A stretch of DNA of 64,000 bases from Paenibacillus polymyxa (GTDB lineage Bacteria; Bacillota; Bacilli; Paenibacillales; Paenibacillaceae). Where the stretch lies: the NCBI RefSeq assembly GCF_001719045.1, contig NZ_CP015423.1, positions 992,001-1,056,000 on the forward strand. The letters are read 5' to 3'. Shown in pieces: positions 45,762-54,073 of this stretch (position 1 is its first letter; the number at the start of each line of letters is the position of its first letter). A program made the translations under genes and the position numbers. The notes under the pieces were generated by a model, which was given only the letters and a program-made list of their open reading frames with translations, did no database searches and was not told where the DNA came from.

Positions 45762-46109
45762 TTATTTTGCGGTAATATTATCTTCAAATACAAAAACGGA
45801 GATGGCTATATCTTCCTCCACTTTAATATCTGAAAAGAGGTGCAGCAGCCGGGAATCCATGTAATCCTCCAGTTCTTTATTGAAGTGTGTAGGATATATT
45901 TTTTGAACCATTTTGGTTCGAGCTGCATGCACCATCTCTTTCCCAGATTCTTCTTGTGCCAGAAACTTTTCAGATGGGGTTAAATTTCCATACAGCATCG
46001 TGATGGCCATATTATCTACAAAGGTTGTATGTATGCGCTCCGGGCCTTTCCCAAACAGCTCTTTACGTACTTTTCGAATAATTTCGTTAAAACCCGTTTC
46101 CCTTCTCAT
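45762..46109 (-). CDS. MpsC/DUF2294-family protein
   Basis: A 115-residue soluble protein of the DUF2294 family. The conserved GKGPERIHTTFVDN, LYGNLTPSEKFLAQ and EMVHAARTKMVQKIYP segments are all present. The family is named after MpsC of a Staphylococcus Na+-translocating membrane-potential system, but most members are found alone and their role is unclear. The other mps genes are not next to it. Confidence 0.8.
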   Translation of the reverse strand: MRRETGFNEIIRKVRKELFGKGPERIHTTFVDNMAITMLYGNLTPSEKFLAQEESGKEMVHAARTKMVQKIYPTHFNKELEDYMDSRLLHLFSDIKVEEDIAISVFVFEDNITAK

Positions 46110-46228
46110 ATCGCACCGCTCTCCTAAAATCTACTAATATCCCTATTACTATATCCATCATAACCGATTCCTCTCCTATAAAACAGAGACTAGCGAAAGT
46201 GATTTTTGGAACATGATTTTATCTAAAA

Positions 46229-46657
46229 TTATAAACGTTCATTAATTTTATTTAACATTTCCTCTAAGATTTGCTTCTCCTCTTCGGTCAGGGCTTGAAC
46301 AATTTCGTCCTCCACCTTTTGAAAAGAGTCACTAAAAGCTTCAATCAATTCAATGGCTTTTGGTAAAACATAAATATTTTTTTGCCGCTCATTATTGGCC
46401 GGGATTTTTCGCTCGATGAATCCTTTTTGCTCAAGACCTTGAAGTATGCTTGTAATGCTGGCTCCGCGCAGATGAAACCGATCGGCCAGATCCTTCTGAA
46501 TTAAATTATTTTCTTGATTCTCGTAGATATATCTAATCATTTTTCCTTGTTGAGCATTTAATCCCAACTCTTTTATGCTCTCGTCCGCTCTTTTCTTTAA
46601 CTTAAGACCGATAACCTGAAACAAATCCAGAAAAACCGTATCCTTTTGGGTTTCCAT
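46229..46657 (-). CDS. MarR-family transcriptional regulator
   Basis: A 142-residue winged-helix regulator. The HTH is visible in QKDLADRFHLRGASITSIL (about residues 56-74), followed by the wing ERKIPANNERQKNIYVLP, in the pattern of MarR proteins. It is divergent from the amidohydrolase gene, with two matching palindromes in between, so it likely represses both. The start at 46657 has AGGAGG seven bases upstream. Confidence 0.92.
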   Translation of the reverse strand: METQKDTVFLDLFQVIGLKLKKRADESIKELGLNAQQGKMIRYIYENQENNLIQKDLADRFHLRGASITSILQGLEQKGFIERKIPANNERQKNIYVLPKAIELIEAFSDSFQKVEDEIVQALTEEEKQILEEMLNKINERL

Positions 46658-46677
46658 AATCATACCTCCTCAAATTA

Positions 46678-46689
46678 TTAGAAGTCTAA
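46678..46689. promoter_or_regulatory. MarR operator, marR-proximal copy
   Basis: TTAGAAGTCTAA, two five-base arms with two central bases, just downstream of the marR promoter. It shares TTAGA-N2-TCTAA with the copy at 46770-46781. Confidence 0.65.
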
Positions 46690-46703
46690 TTGTCAGTAAA
46701 TAA

Positions 46704-46732
46704 ACTATATAAATCTCTAAACTGTTTGTCAA
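46704..46732 (-). promoter_or_regulatory. Promoter of marR
   Basis: Minus strand TTGACA (46727-46732), 17 bases and TATAGT (46704-46709). The proximal operator lies about 15 bases downstream of the -10. Confidence 0.75.
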
Positions 46733-46747
46733 ATGAAAATCAGTTCA

Positions 46748-46776
46748 TTGACAGTTATAAAACTAATAGTTAGAAT
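46748..46776 (+). promoter_or_regulatory. Promoter of the amidohydrolase gene
   Basis: TTGACA (46748-46753), 17-base spacer and TAGAAT (46771-46776). The -10 element lies inside the second operator. Confidence 0.75.
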
Positions 46777-46781
46777 TCTAA
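46770..46781. promoter_or_regulatory. MarR operator, amidohydrolase-proximal copy
   Basis: Perfect 12-base palindrome TTAGAATTCTAA that covers the -10 element of the amidohydrolase promoter. Binding here would block transcription directly. Confidence 0.7.
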
Positions 46782-46813
46782 GTGTTTAAAACTGAACACT
46801 AAGGAGGAACGAC

Positions 46814-48124
46814 ATGAAGAATGTAACTCAAAGCTCTACGGTAGAAAAAGTTACAGCGATTACGAATGTACGTATTTTCGATGGAGAAAAAGTTATTGAG
46901 CCCAGAAATGTTGTCATCCAGGGGGAAACCATTATTTCGGTAGGCGGAGACCTTCCGACGCATGCAACGATCATCGATGGGGAAAATGCGACATTATTGC
47001 CTGGCCTGATTGATGCGCATGTCCACACTTCAATCGGTGGGTTACGAGATGCTTTAAAATTCGGCGTCACGACAGAACTCGAAATGAACGGCAGTTTTAC
47101 AGAAAGAGGGCGCAAGATCCAGTTGAAAAACGTGAATGACGCCGCCGAAGTCCGTTCCGCCGGCACAGCGATCACTGCTCCAGGTGGTCATCCGGATGAA
47201 TTATTGCAGGATGAGGATGAAATTCCTGAGTTCGTATTAAAGGAATTGGAGAAGTTACCCAAGGAAGACCGGGAAGCTATGCTAGCCGCCTACGCTCACG
47301 ATCACGAAAAAGTGCCCCAAGTGACGACAGTGGAAGAAGCGATCAAACATGTGCATACCCAAGTGGAGAGTGGCGCCGACTATATTAAAATCATGATTGA
47401 AGAAGGGACGGTCTTGGGTGCCCCTGGACTGCCTATTTTAAGCGACGAGATTTTAAAAGCAGCCGTGGCAGAAGCCCATAAGTTCGATAAAATAGTCATA
47501 GCTCACGTCTTGACGGCTCATTCTTCGCAAACCGCCATCGATATTGGAGTCGACGGATTGGGTCACTTGTTTCTCGACAGGCCCGAATTCACATCCGAGT
47601 TGGTGAAATCCATAGCGGATTCACGCGCGTTTGTTATACCGTGCTTGGTATTGAACTCATCCATTCTGGGGAATCCGGCATCAGAATTGGCGAATGATCC
47701 GCGTGTTTATTCCAAATTAAGTCCGGAATGGATCGATATTTTGAACTCAAGCTTTCATACTTTCCCGCAAGGCAATTTGGAGAATAGCTTTAAAAATGTG
47801 ATGGATCTTCACCGTGCCGGTGTGGATATTCTGGTCGGGACGGATGTCGCCCCCGTTCCTGTTCCCAATCTTGGCGGCCTCGCTCATGGAGCCAGCGTTC
47901 ATCATGAAATGCAATTGCTGGTTGAGGCCGGATTTACTCCCATAGAAGCGCTTCAGTCGGCTACCGCGAAACCGGCCCGTTGCTTTGGGCTTAACGATCG
48001 CGGCTGTATTGCCGAAGGTTCGCTTGCTGACCTTATACTAGTAAACGGTGATCCGACAACCAACATCTCGGATACTTTGTCGATCAAATCCGTATGGTTA
48101 AAAGGTGTGCAACAACTATGTTAA
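46814..48124 (+). CDS. Amidohydrolase family protein (imidazolonepropionase-like)
   Basis: A 436-residue TIM-barrel metal hydrolase. Metal and catalytic residues appear as DAHVH (HxH, about residues 70-74), the Lys in GADYIKIMIEEG, His in VIAHVLTAHS and GLGHLFL, and Asp in LVGTDVAPVP. It belongs to the cytosolic set close to imidazolonepropionase and prolidase-like enzymes, not to the classical hut enzyme; the substrate is unknown. MarR control with operators on both promoters suggests a response to a small toxic or aromatic compound. AAGGAGG precedes the ATG. Confidence 0.87.
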   Translation: MKNVTQSSTVEKVTAITNVRIFDGEKVIEPRNVVIQGETIISVGGDLPTHATIIDGENATLLPGLIDAHVHTSIGGLRDALKFGVTTELEMNGSFTERGRKIQLKNVNDAAEVRSAGTAITAPGGHPDELLQDEDEIPEFVLKELEKLPKEDREAMLAAYAHDHEKVPQVTTVEEAIKHVHTQVESGADYIKIMIEEGTVLGAPGLPILSDEILKAAVAEAHKFDKIVIAHVLTAHSSQTAIDIGVDGLGHLFLDRPEFTSELVKSIADSRAFVIPCLVLNSSILGNPASELANDPRVYSKLSPEWIDILNSSFHTFPQGNLENSFKNVMDLHRAGVDILVGTDVAPVPVPNLGGLAHGASVHHEMQLLVEAGFTPIEALQSATAKPARCFGLNDRGCIAEGSLADLILVNGDPTTNISDTLSIKSVWLKGVQQLC

Positions 48125-48216
48125 TCAGAGCCTATCGAACAGGAACAACTTTCTAATCTCATTTGTATGACTTCCATTTTTACTTTCCTGGGATAGCTTA
48201 ATCTTGTTGCCAACGC

Positions 48217-48279
48217 AAAAACACCTTCAAGGTTATCTCCATATCTTACGACATGGAGTTTCACTTTGAAGGTGTTTTA
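48217..48279 (+). terminator. Terminator after the amidohydrolase gene
   Basis: Perfect 13-bp arms AAAACACCTTCAA (48218-48230) and TTGAAGGTGTTTT (48266-48278) with a large loop that itself contains a CTCCAT/ATGGAG helix. Confidence 0.85.
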
Positions 48280-48360
48280 ATTGCAAGGAACATTGTAAAA
48301 CCGTACAAACAGTGGCCCCAAATACTTTCGCCATGCACTGTTTGTCATAAAATATAGGAA

Positions 48361-49896
48361 TTACTCGTAGGCACCGATGTTCACAGCGGCTCCCTGTACT
48401 CTTGGCTTCCCGTCGATATCCAGTGTTCCAATGATGGCACGGTCCGTGTTCCCGGCATCGATCGCAGGTGACGAAGACTGCAAATGGAAGTCGCTGTTCG
48501 CGGCATTCACGAATTTAGGATCGGCAAATAGAGAATGCGTATCGTTGCCGGTTCCTGATTTATATGCGGAGAATCCCGTATACTCTTTATTTTTCCAAGT
48601 CCAATTGGCCTCTGAGCTGCCGCCTGGAGCAAAATATAAATTATAATCCACAACATTGCCGGAATTTTTGGTGTATCCATTGGAGATCAGCATATCCGTG
48701 GAGCTGGCCACGAAAATATTGTTTTTGACCACGTTGTTTCGCGTATCATATTGAACCAAAAGCTGACCGCTTCCGTCGTCAAACGTATCGTTCTTGTATA
48801 GTGTATTGTTCACGATCTTGCAGTTTACCGTGGAGCCACGCTCCTCATTGTAACCGCCCATGGCAATGCCGGTCAGTCGGTTGTTATATATCACGTTGCT
48901 GCGGACCGTAATATTACTGGTTGCTTTACCGGCGTGCTCAGAGGCAATTTCGACGCCGATATCGTTGTTGTAGCTGTAGTTCTGCTCAATAATGCTGTCC
49001 TTGCCTCCATCTACATAAATGCCGCCTGCCGAGTTGTCATCGCTCTTGTAAGATGGGTTATTTTGAACTGAATTATTATACACCCGATTGCCCTTCACCA
49101 ACCCGTTCCGCGCCTGATCGTAAACGGTATTCGGCGCAGTTCCCTCAAAGCCGATCAAATCAATCCCAATGTTGTCATTATCGTGAATGAGGTTGTTGGT
49201 CGCCACAAAGCCATCCACGTTGCCGTTTAAAACGAGCGATTCGCTGGAGCCAAGCACGAGATTGTACAGCTCATTGCCGCTGATCGTAAGGTCGTGAATC
49301 GAAGCCGGAGCTTTCGTGCCGTAAACAGCGATACCGTGAGCATCCCGACCCAGCCGATCTTTGCCGGTCGGGGTGACCGTGTTTTTGATGTCATGGATTT
49401 TGTTGTTGGACAGATTAATGAAGCCGCCCGAACCGTGGACATAAATACCTACAGGCACCACGTTCTTGGAAGCAGTGGTAAAATTGCGGATTTCAAACCC
49501 CTGAACAGTAACGTAATTGACATCGGCCAGTTCGATCAGCCCTTCGTTCCCGCTGACCGAAAGTCCACTGCCTTCAATAATGGCGGTCTCTGTCCCATAG
49601 TTGGTGAACACAATGGGACCCTGCGAAGCGGAGCCAGAGCGGGTAATCTTTAATTTCTGCTTGTACACGCCGCCTCGGACGTAAACCGTGCTGCCCGCAG
49701 GAGCCACGTCGGCCGCGTGCTGCAACGTCTTCCACGGCGCATCGTTCGTTCCGGCGTTGGAGTCGCTGCCGCTCGTGGCCACATAATATTCTGTACCAGC
49801 CGCGGAAGCGGCGGGAGGTTGCACATTTCCGGCCACCAGACCAAGCCCGAAAGCCATGGCTAAACCTACCAGAAACATTTGCCCGAATTTCTTCAT
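48361..49896 (-). CDS. Secreted right-handed beta-helix protein (polysaccharide lyase-like)
   Basis: A 511-residue secreted protein. The signal peptide ends at about residue 33 (PPAASAAG). YYVATSGSDSNAGTNDAPWK (DUF1565-type start) and the string of short beta-strand coils (VTVQGFEIRNF, NLTI-type ladders, NNKIHDI, SNVIYNN) form a parallel beta-helix as in pectate lyases of families PL1/PL9 and related surface glycan enzymes. Catalytic residues cannot be named without a structure match. It fits a plant-associated organism. The start at 49896 has AGGGGG nine bases upstream. Confidence 0.83.
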   Translation of the reverse strand: MKKFGQMFLVGLAMAFGLGLVAGNVQPPAASAAGTEYYVATSGSDSNAGTNDAPWKTLQHAADVAPAGSTVYVRGGVYKQKLKITRSGSASQGPIVFTNYGTETAIIEGSGLSVSGNEGLIELADVNYVTVQGFEIRNFTTASKNVVPVGIYVHGSGGFINLSNNKIHDIKNTVTPTGKDRLGRDAHGIAVYGTKAPASIHDLTISGNELYNLVLGSSESLVLNGNVDGFVATNNLIHDNDNIGIDLIGFEGTAPNTVYDQARNGLVKGNRVYNNSVQNNPSYKSDDNSAGGIYVDGGKDSIIEQNYSYNNDIGVEIASEHAGKATSNITVRSNVIYNNRLTGIAMGGYNEERGSTVNCKIVNNTLYKNDTFDDGSGQLLVQYDTRNNVVKNNIFVASSTDMLISNGYTKNSGNVVDYNLYFAPGGSSEANWTWKNKEYTGFSAYKSGTGNDTHSLFADPKFVNAANSDFHLQSSSPAIDAGNTDRAIIGTLDIDGKPRVQGAAVNIGAYE

Positions 49897-50032
49897 GTTC
49901 CTCATCCCCCTTTGTTTTTCTTGTAAATTGTACCATAATTCTACTAAATCTGTTTTATGGCATCGGCCATTAGTGCAACCTGATGCGCGATACCAAGGAC
50001 CGGGAGGTCACCGTAATCGCTGTCGAAAGGAA

Positions 50033-50069
50033 CAAGAAACCCTGCGTTTTAGTAATCGCAGGGTTTCTT
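50033..50069 (-). terminator. Terminator of the modAB genes
   Basis: Perfect 13-bp arms (AAGAAACCCTGCG at 50033-50045 and CGCAGGGTTTCTT at 50057-50069). It lies about 75 bases after the modB stop on the minus strand; the T-run is short. Confidence 0.7.
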
Positions 50070-50144
50070 GGTGATCTAAGCTGCTCTATAACGTTGCCGC
50101 AGCTGCCCTATCGGCAGACTGCGCATGTTCTCACTCCAGACGGA

Positions 50145-50810
50145 CTAATCCTTTACCAGTCGATTAGAAAGCATCAACATGATAAAAGAGAATAAAATGA
50201 TGACGGCTACCCAGCTCCAGGAGAGTGTCATATTTCCGACCTCGGACGCAGTGTAAATTGCTGTAGGCAGAGTTTGGGTCTGTTCAGGAATATTACCTGC
50301 AAGCATCAGCGTAGCGCCAAATTCCCCTAACCCTCGGGCAAATCCGAGAATGTATCCTGAAATGAGCGGTCGATAGGCAAGGGGCATCGTAATGTGGCGA
50401 AACACCTGCCATTCGTTGGCACCTTGCGCACGTGCAGCCTGCTCTACCTCCGGGTCTACAGCTTCAAATCCTGCTTTAATCGTACGGTAAGCCAGTGGAA
50501 AAGCAACAACTACGGCCGCCACCACTGCAGCTCCCCACGTAAATACAATCGTCTGCTGGAACAGGTTTTCGAAGGCAGTGCCGATCCAGCTTTTCCTTCC
50601 CAGCAAGATGAGCAAAATAAAGCCGACAACAGTGGGAGGCAAAACGAGCGGAAGAAGTAGGACGGTCTCGATCACGCTGGTTCCCCTCCGCGGCGTGCAA
50701 TTCGCCATCATTCGCGCTACCACAGTAGCTAATAAAAAGACGATGATGCTGGCGACGACAGCGACTTTAACAGATACGATAACCGGAGGAAGAAAAGCTG
50801 ACCAATCCAA
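50145..50810 (-). CDS. modB: Molybdate ABC transporter permease ModB
   Basis: A 221-residue permease with five membrane segments. The ATPase-coupling loop EQAARAQGANEWQVFRHITM (about residues 130-149) and GARGLGEFGATLMLAGN-type end (FARGLGEFGATLMLAGN) are typical of ModB. It starts with TTG after GGAGGGGG and lies 27 bases behind modA. No modC ATPase gene follows; the next gene downstream is the beta-helix protein on the same strand after a terminator. Confidence 0.95.
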   Translation of the reverse strand: MDWSAFLPPVIVSVKVAVVASIIVFLLATVVARMMANCTPRRGTSVIETVLLLPLVLPPTVVGFILLILLGRKSWIGTAFENLFQQTIVFTWGAAVVAAVVVAFPLAYRTIKAGFEAVDPEVEQAARAQGANEWQVFRHITMPLAYRPLISGYILGFARGLGEFGATLMLAGNIPEQTQTLPTAIYTASEVGNMTLSWSWVAVIILFSFIMLMLSNRLVKD

Positions 50811-50837
50811 CGGGACCCCCTCCTTTATCTGTAAATT

Positions 50838-51659
50838 CTATTTTCCCGTCATTTCTGTAGGGGCTGAAAATCCATCTTTACTGAACACACTCATTGCTTC
50901 ATCTGTCCGTAGAAAATCAAGAAACTCGCCTGCTTCCTGGCTATGTTTGGTTGCTTTTACAATGCCTTCAGGATACAGGATGGGTGCATGCAATTCCTCG
51001 GGCACTTCCAGTGCTATGACCGTTTTATCGGATGATTTGGCATCCGTTAGATAGACGAGTCCTGCATCGGCGTTGCCTGTTTCAACATAATTTAATACCT
51101 GTCTTACGTCCTTGGCGAATACCATCTTAGGTTCCAGCTTGTCCCATAGTCCAGCCTTCGTTAACGATTCTTTGGAATACTGTCCGGCGGGAACGGTAGT
51201 AGGCTCCCCAACAGCCACTTTCAGGAAAGAAGGACCCATCAAGTCATTGAGCGTAATGCTTTTGTTATCTGTGCTTTTCGCCTTATCTTGCGGAATAACC
51301 ACAACCAGTTTATTTTGAAGCAGCACGTTATCCTTTTCCACCAATGAAGCATCGGTTAATGCCTTCATTTGCTTCATGCCTGCCGAAATAAATACGTCAG
51401 CGGGTGCGCCTTGCTCAATCTGTTTTTGTAATGTACCAGATGAAGCGTAGTTAAAGGTAAGTTTGATATCTGGGTGCTGTTTCTCATACTGGCCTTTGAG
51501 CGTATTCAGACTATCTTGAAGACTTGCAGCGGCAGATACAACTAGTTCTGTCTTGGGTGCGGACTGTGCCGATTGTACAGCAGCCGGAGACGAGCAGCCC
51601 GCCAGAACCCATGCCAACAATCCAACGAACGTGAATATGTACCCAAATTTCTTTTTCAA
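50838..51659 (-). CDS. modA: Molybdate-binding lipoprotein ModA
   Basis: A 273-residue solute-binding lipoprotein. The signal peptide ends in VLAGC with Cys at residue 22. ModA features include VVSAAASLQDSLNTL, FNYASSGTLQKQIEQGAPADVF and the Tyr in NADAGLVYLTDA. These form the oxyanion pocket for molybdate or tungstate. The start is TTG at 51659 with AGGGG upstream. It follows moeB by about 100 bases and may be transcribed with it. Confidence 0.95.
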   Translation of the reverse strand: MKKKFGYIFTFVGLLAWVLAGCSSPAAVQSAQSAPKTELVVSAAASLQDSLNTLKGQYEKQHPDIKLTFNYASSGTLQKQIEQGAPADVFISAGMKQMKALTDASLVEKDNVLLQNKLVVVIPQDKAKSTDNKSITLNDLMGPSFLKVAVGEPTTVPAGQYSKESLTKAGLWDKLEPKMVFAKDVRQVLNYVETGNADAGLVYLTDAKSSDKTVIALEVPEELHAPILYPEGIVKATKHSQEAGEFLDFLRTDEAMSVFSKDGFSAPTEMTGK

Positions 51660-51761
51660 CTTGTTTTTCCCCTATCCTATAAATTCCAAAATGAGATGAC
51701 GAAATGTGATAGCGAAAATAAGGAAACATTGTACATCTCATAACGGGTCGAATCTATTGGG

Positions 51762-52841
51762 TCAACCCAAATATTTGTGATAAATCGATCTCGCCTCGGC
51801 AATGTCCTTCGTGCCATGAATTAAGACGCGTCCATCCTGAAAAAGAACGATTCGATGCGTTCCGATAACAACGGATACCAGGTATGGATTATGCTCCACC
51901 TTGCCCCCCTGACGGGATAACAAACGTGCCGCTTCATTCAGATCACGTACAGTACCCGGGGCAGGGCGGATTTGAACCGTATCTCGTCCGCACAAGACAG
52001 CCGTTTTAGCCTGATGCTCCGATTGTAAAAAAGGAAACACTGGGTGCTCACCACACGTTGGGCAATCGGCTTTCTTCATGGCGCTGATTTGAATCGCCTG
52101 ATGCTGATTGTTCCACAAGTCGAAAGATATCAGCTTATTTTGCAAAGCCGAATCGTCCCCGGTGAGCAGCTTCAATGCTTCGGCGCTTTGATAAGCGGCC
52201 ACCATCTGTACAGCCGGGCTAATCACACCGACCGTATCACAGGTCGCACCGCCAAGCGGTACGGTCCCGAGCAGGCAATGCAGGCACGGTGTCTGCCCTG
52301 GCACGATGGTAAAGGTTGTCCCATAGCTGCCCACACACGCCCCGTAAATCCAAGGAATTCGGTGCTTGACCGCATAATCGTTCATAAGCAGACGTGTATC
52401 GAAATTATCGGTGGCATCTACGATAAGATCCACTCCTGCTGCGATATCGTCGATTTCCTCCAGCGAGACGTCCCGGACTAGCGCACGAATGTCCACGTCC
52501 GAATTGATTTGCTGCAATCGCTTCTGCGCGGCCACTGCCTTGGGGATCTGATCACGGGCATCCGCTTCGTCATAGAGCTGTTGGCGCTGCAAATTGCTCC
52601 AATCTACATAATCACGGTCTACCAACGTCAGCCGTCCGATGCCCGCTCGCACCAGCATGTCAGCATTGGCAGTGCCCAGTGCGCCGGCCCCCACCATCAG
52701 CACGTGCTTACTACGGATATTTTGCTGGCCTGTCGGTCCAATTTTCGAGAATAATTCCTGTCTAGAATAACGGGCATGAGACTTATGCGCATGTGCTTGT
52801 GCATCAACTTCTATTTTCTGATTTTTGTCCATTTCTGACAT
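51762..52841 (-). CDS. moeB: ThiF/MoeB-family adenylyltransferase (molybdopterin synthase activation)
   Basis: A 359-residue E1-like enzyme. The nucleotide motif is VLMVGAGALGTANADML (about residues 46-62), with RQQLYDEADARDQ and the adenylation-site region. A Cys in GATCDTVGVISP is at the conserved position, and two zinc CxxC pairs are present (CLHC and CPTC). The last 90 residues form a small extra domain, shorter than a rhodanese and without its Cys loop. It activates the MoaD C-terminal glycine by AMP. Molybdenum neighbours support MoeB over ThiF. Confidence 0.9.
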   Translation of the reverse strand: MSEMDKNQKIEVDAQAHAHKSHARYSRQELFSKIGPTGQQNIRSKHVLMVGAGALGTANADMLVRAGIGRLTLVDRDYVDWSNLQRQQLYDEADARDQIPKAVAAQKRLQQINSDVDIRALVRDVSLEEIDDIAAGVDLIVDATDNFDTRLLMNDYAVKHRIPWIYGACVGSYGTTFTIVPGQTPCLHCLLGTVPLGGATCDTVGVISPAVQMVAAYQSAEALKLLTGDDSALQNKLISFDLWNNQHQAIQISAMKKADCPTCGEHPVFPFLQSEHQAKTAVLCGRDTVQIRPAPGTVRDLNEAARLLSRQGGKVEHNPYLVSVVIGTHRIVLFQDGRVLIHGTKDIAEARSIYHKYLG

Positions 52842-52904
52842 CGTTGATTTACGCCTCCATACTTATCCATTGATAGCTACAAGTTGATCAGACAAGCTAA
52901 AAGT

Positions 52905-53636
52905 TCAAATGTCCTCGCCCTTATTCGAAAGCTTTGGAGTATTTTGAGGGTTCCAGCCACCCAGCTGATGCCCCTTCCATTCTGAGCCGTCCTCCCACAC
53001 TTCCTTTTTCCAAATCGGTACGATTTGCTTTAACCGTTCAATGGCATGGCGGCTGGCTTCGTAGCAAGTATCGCGGTGTGCAGCAGAGACAGCAATCACC
53101 ACACTCGTCTCTCCAATTCTTACCGTACCAAGCCGATGTGTAATTGCAGTACGTGTAGAAGGCCAACGCTCTGCAATTTCGTCACCAATCTGCTTCATTG
53201 TGTTCATGGCCATCGGGACATACGCCTCATATTCAAGCAGCACCGTTCGTTGACCTTGCGTAAATTCCCGAGTCGTACCATTGAAGGTCAGCGAGGCGCC
53301 ATGAGAAGGGTCGAGCACCTTTGAGGTTACTTCATCGGCATCAATCAGGTCGTACGTAATGGCAAATAAGCCACATTTTGAAACGACCGTCTCCATCCCG
53401 GGTGCTGACTGATGAAGAGCAATTGTATCTGATGGAAGCACAAGTTCATCTGGAGAAGCCAACTTTTTATGATGGGTAAAAAAAGAACCTGGCAGTTGTG
53501 AAGTTACTTCCGGGTACAGCTCATTCAGCCTTTTTCGAATGACTGCAATGGTCACCGCTTCCTGTGAAAGTTCTACCGTGATCACATCACCAAGTTGCTC
53601 CGCCATACCTGCGAATAGCTGAATACGGTATTGCAT
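52905..53636 (-). CDS. MoaD-MoaE fusion protein (molybdopterin synthase)
   Basis: A 243-residue fusion. Residues 1-85 have the MoaD beta-grasp fold (MQYRIQLFAGMAEQLG, then the middle helix), but the C-terminal PPVSGG tail is missing: the sequence continues ALHQSAPGMETV into the second part. Residues about 90-230 are MoaE, with GASLTFNGTTREFTQGQ, EAYVPMAMN, HRLGTVRIGETSVVIAVSAAHR and IWKKEVWEDGSEW. MoaE holds the active site that converts precursor Z to molybdopterin. The fused domain cannot donate sulfur by the usual C-terminal glycine; the free MoaD next door probably does. Confidence 0.92.
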   Translation of the reverse strand: MQYRIQLFAGMAEQLGDVITVELSQEAVTIAVIRKRLNELYPEVTSQLPGSFFTHHKKLASPDELVLPSDTIALHQSAPGMETVVSKCGLFAITYDLIDADEVTSKVLDPSHGASLTFNGTTREFTQGQRTVLLEYEAYVPMAMNTMKQIGDEIAERWPSTRTAITHRLGTVRIGETSVVIAVSAAHRDTCYEASRHAIERLKQIVPIWKKEVWEDGSEWKGHQLGGWNPQNTPKLSNKGEDI

Positions 53637-53691
53637 ATGATCTGCCCCCTTGCACCTATTCTATCGAATTCATTTATTCTATTAATAGAAT

Positions 53692-53940
53692 TTACCCTCC
53701 TGAAACCGGAGGAATAATCGCAATCTCATCATGGATACTTACGAGGTCCTCAGGAGCGGCGTAGGCTTGATTTCTGGCAACAAAAGAACCTTGCAACTGG
53801 GCTGCTGCTTCAGGGAAACATTCGGATAGCAAGTCTTTTAACGCGGCAACGCTCATCGTTTCTTGATCAGTAGGCACCGTGATTATAGGCCCTCCCATTT
53901 GTTCCGCAAGTCCGGCAAATACTTGAATATGATAGTTCAT
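53692..53940 (-). CDS. moaD: Molybdopterin synthase sulfur carrier subunit MoaD
   Basis: An 82-residue ubiquitin-like protein. It starts MNYHIQVFAGLAEQMGG and ends in the diglycine PPVSGG, the residue that is adenylated by MoeB and then thiocarboxylated. The N-terminal similarity to the fused MoaD domain of the next gene indicates a duplication. AGGAGGGG precedes the start. Confidence 0.95.
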   Translation of the reverse strand: MNYHIQVFAGLAEQMGGPIITVPTDQETMSVAALKDLLSECFPEAAAQLQGSFVARNQAYAAPEDLVSIHDEIAIIPPVSGG

Positions 53941-53992
53941 TTAACATCCCCTCCTTTTCAGTACAGTGACTGTCCACCACATATGTACCAAG

Positions 53993-54041
53993 AAAAACCA
54001 ACATGAATGAATACCCCGAAAGGTTTTATTCCATGCTGGTT
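53993..54041 (-). terminator. Terminator between fdhD and moaD
   Basis: Minus-strand hairpin AACCAGCATG / CATGTTGGTT (54032-54041 with 53996-54005), with an imperfect inner stem, then a T-run. It separates moaA-fdhD from the moaD-moaDE-moeB genes. Confidence 0.7.
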
Positions 54042-54073
54042 AACTATGACGGTGTACAATGAGGATTTGTATA

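Noticed and set aside
49574..49936. 120-codon leftward frame
   Set aside because: Out-of-frame shadow of the beta-helix protein's signal-peptide region.
50033..50145. modC gene or fragment after modB
   Set aside because: No ATPase-like frame is present; the stretch holds a terminator only.
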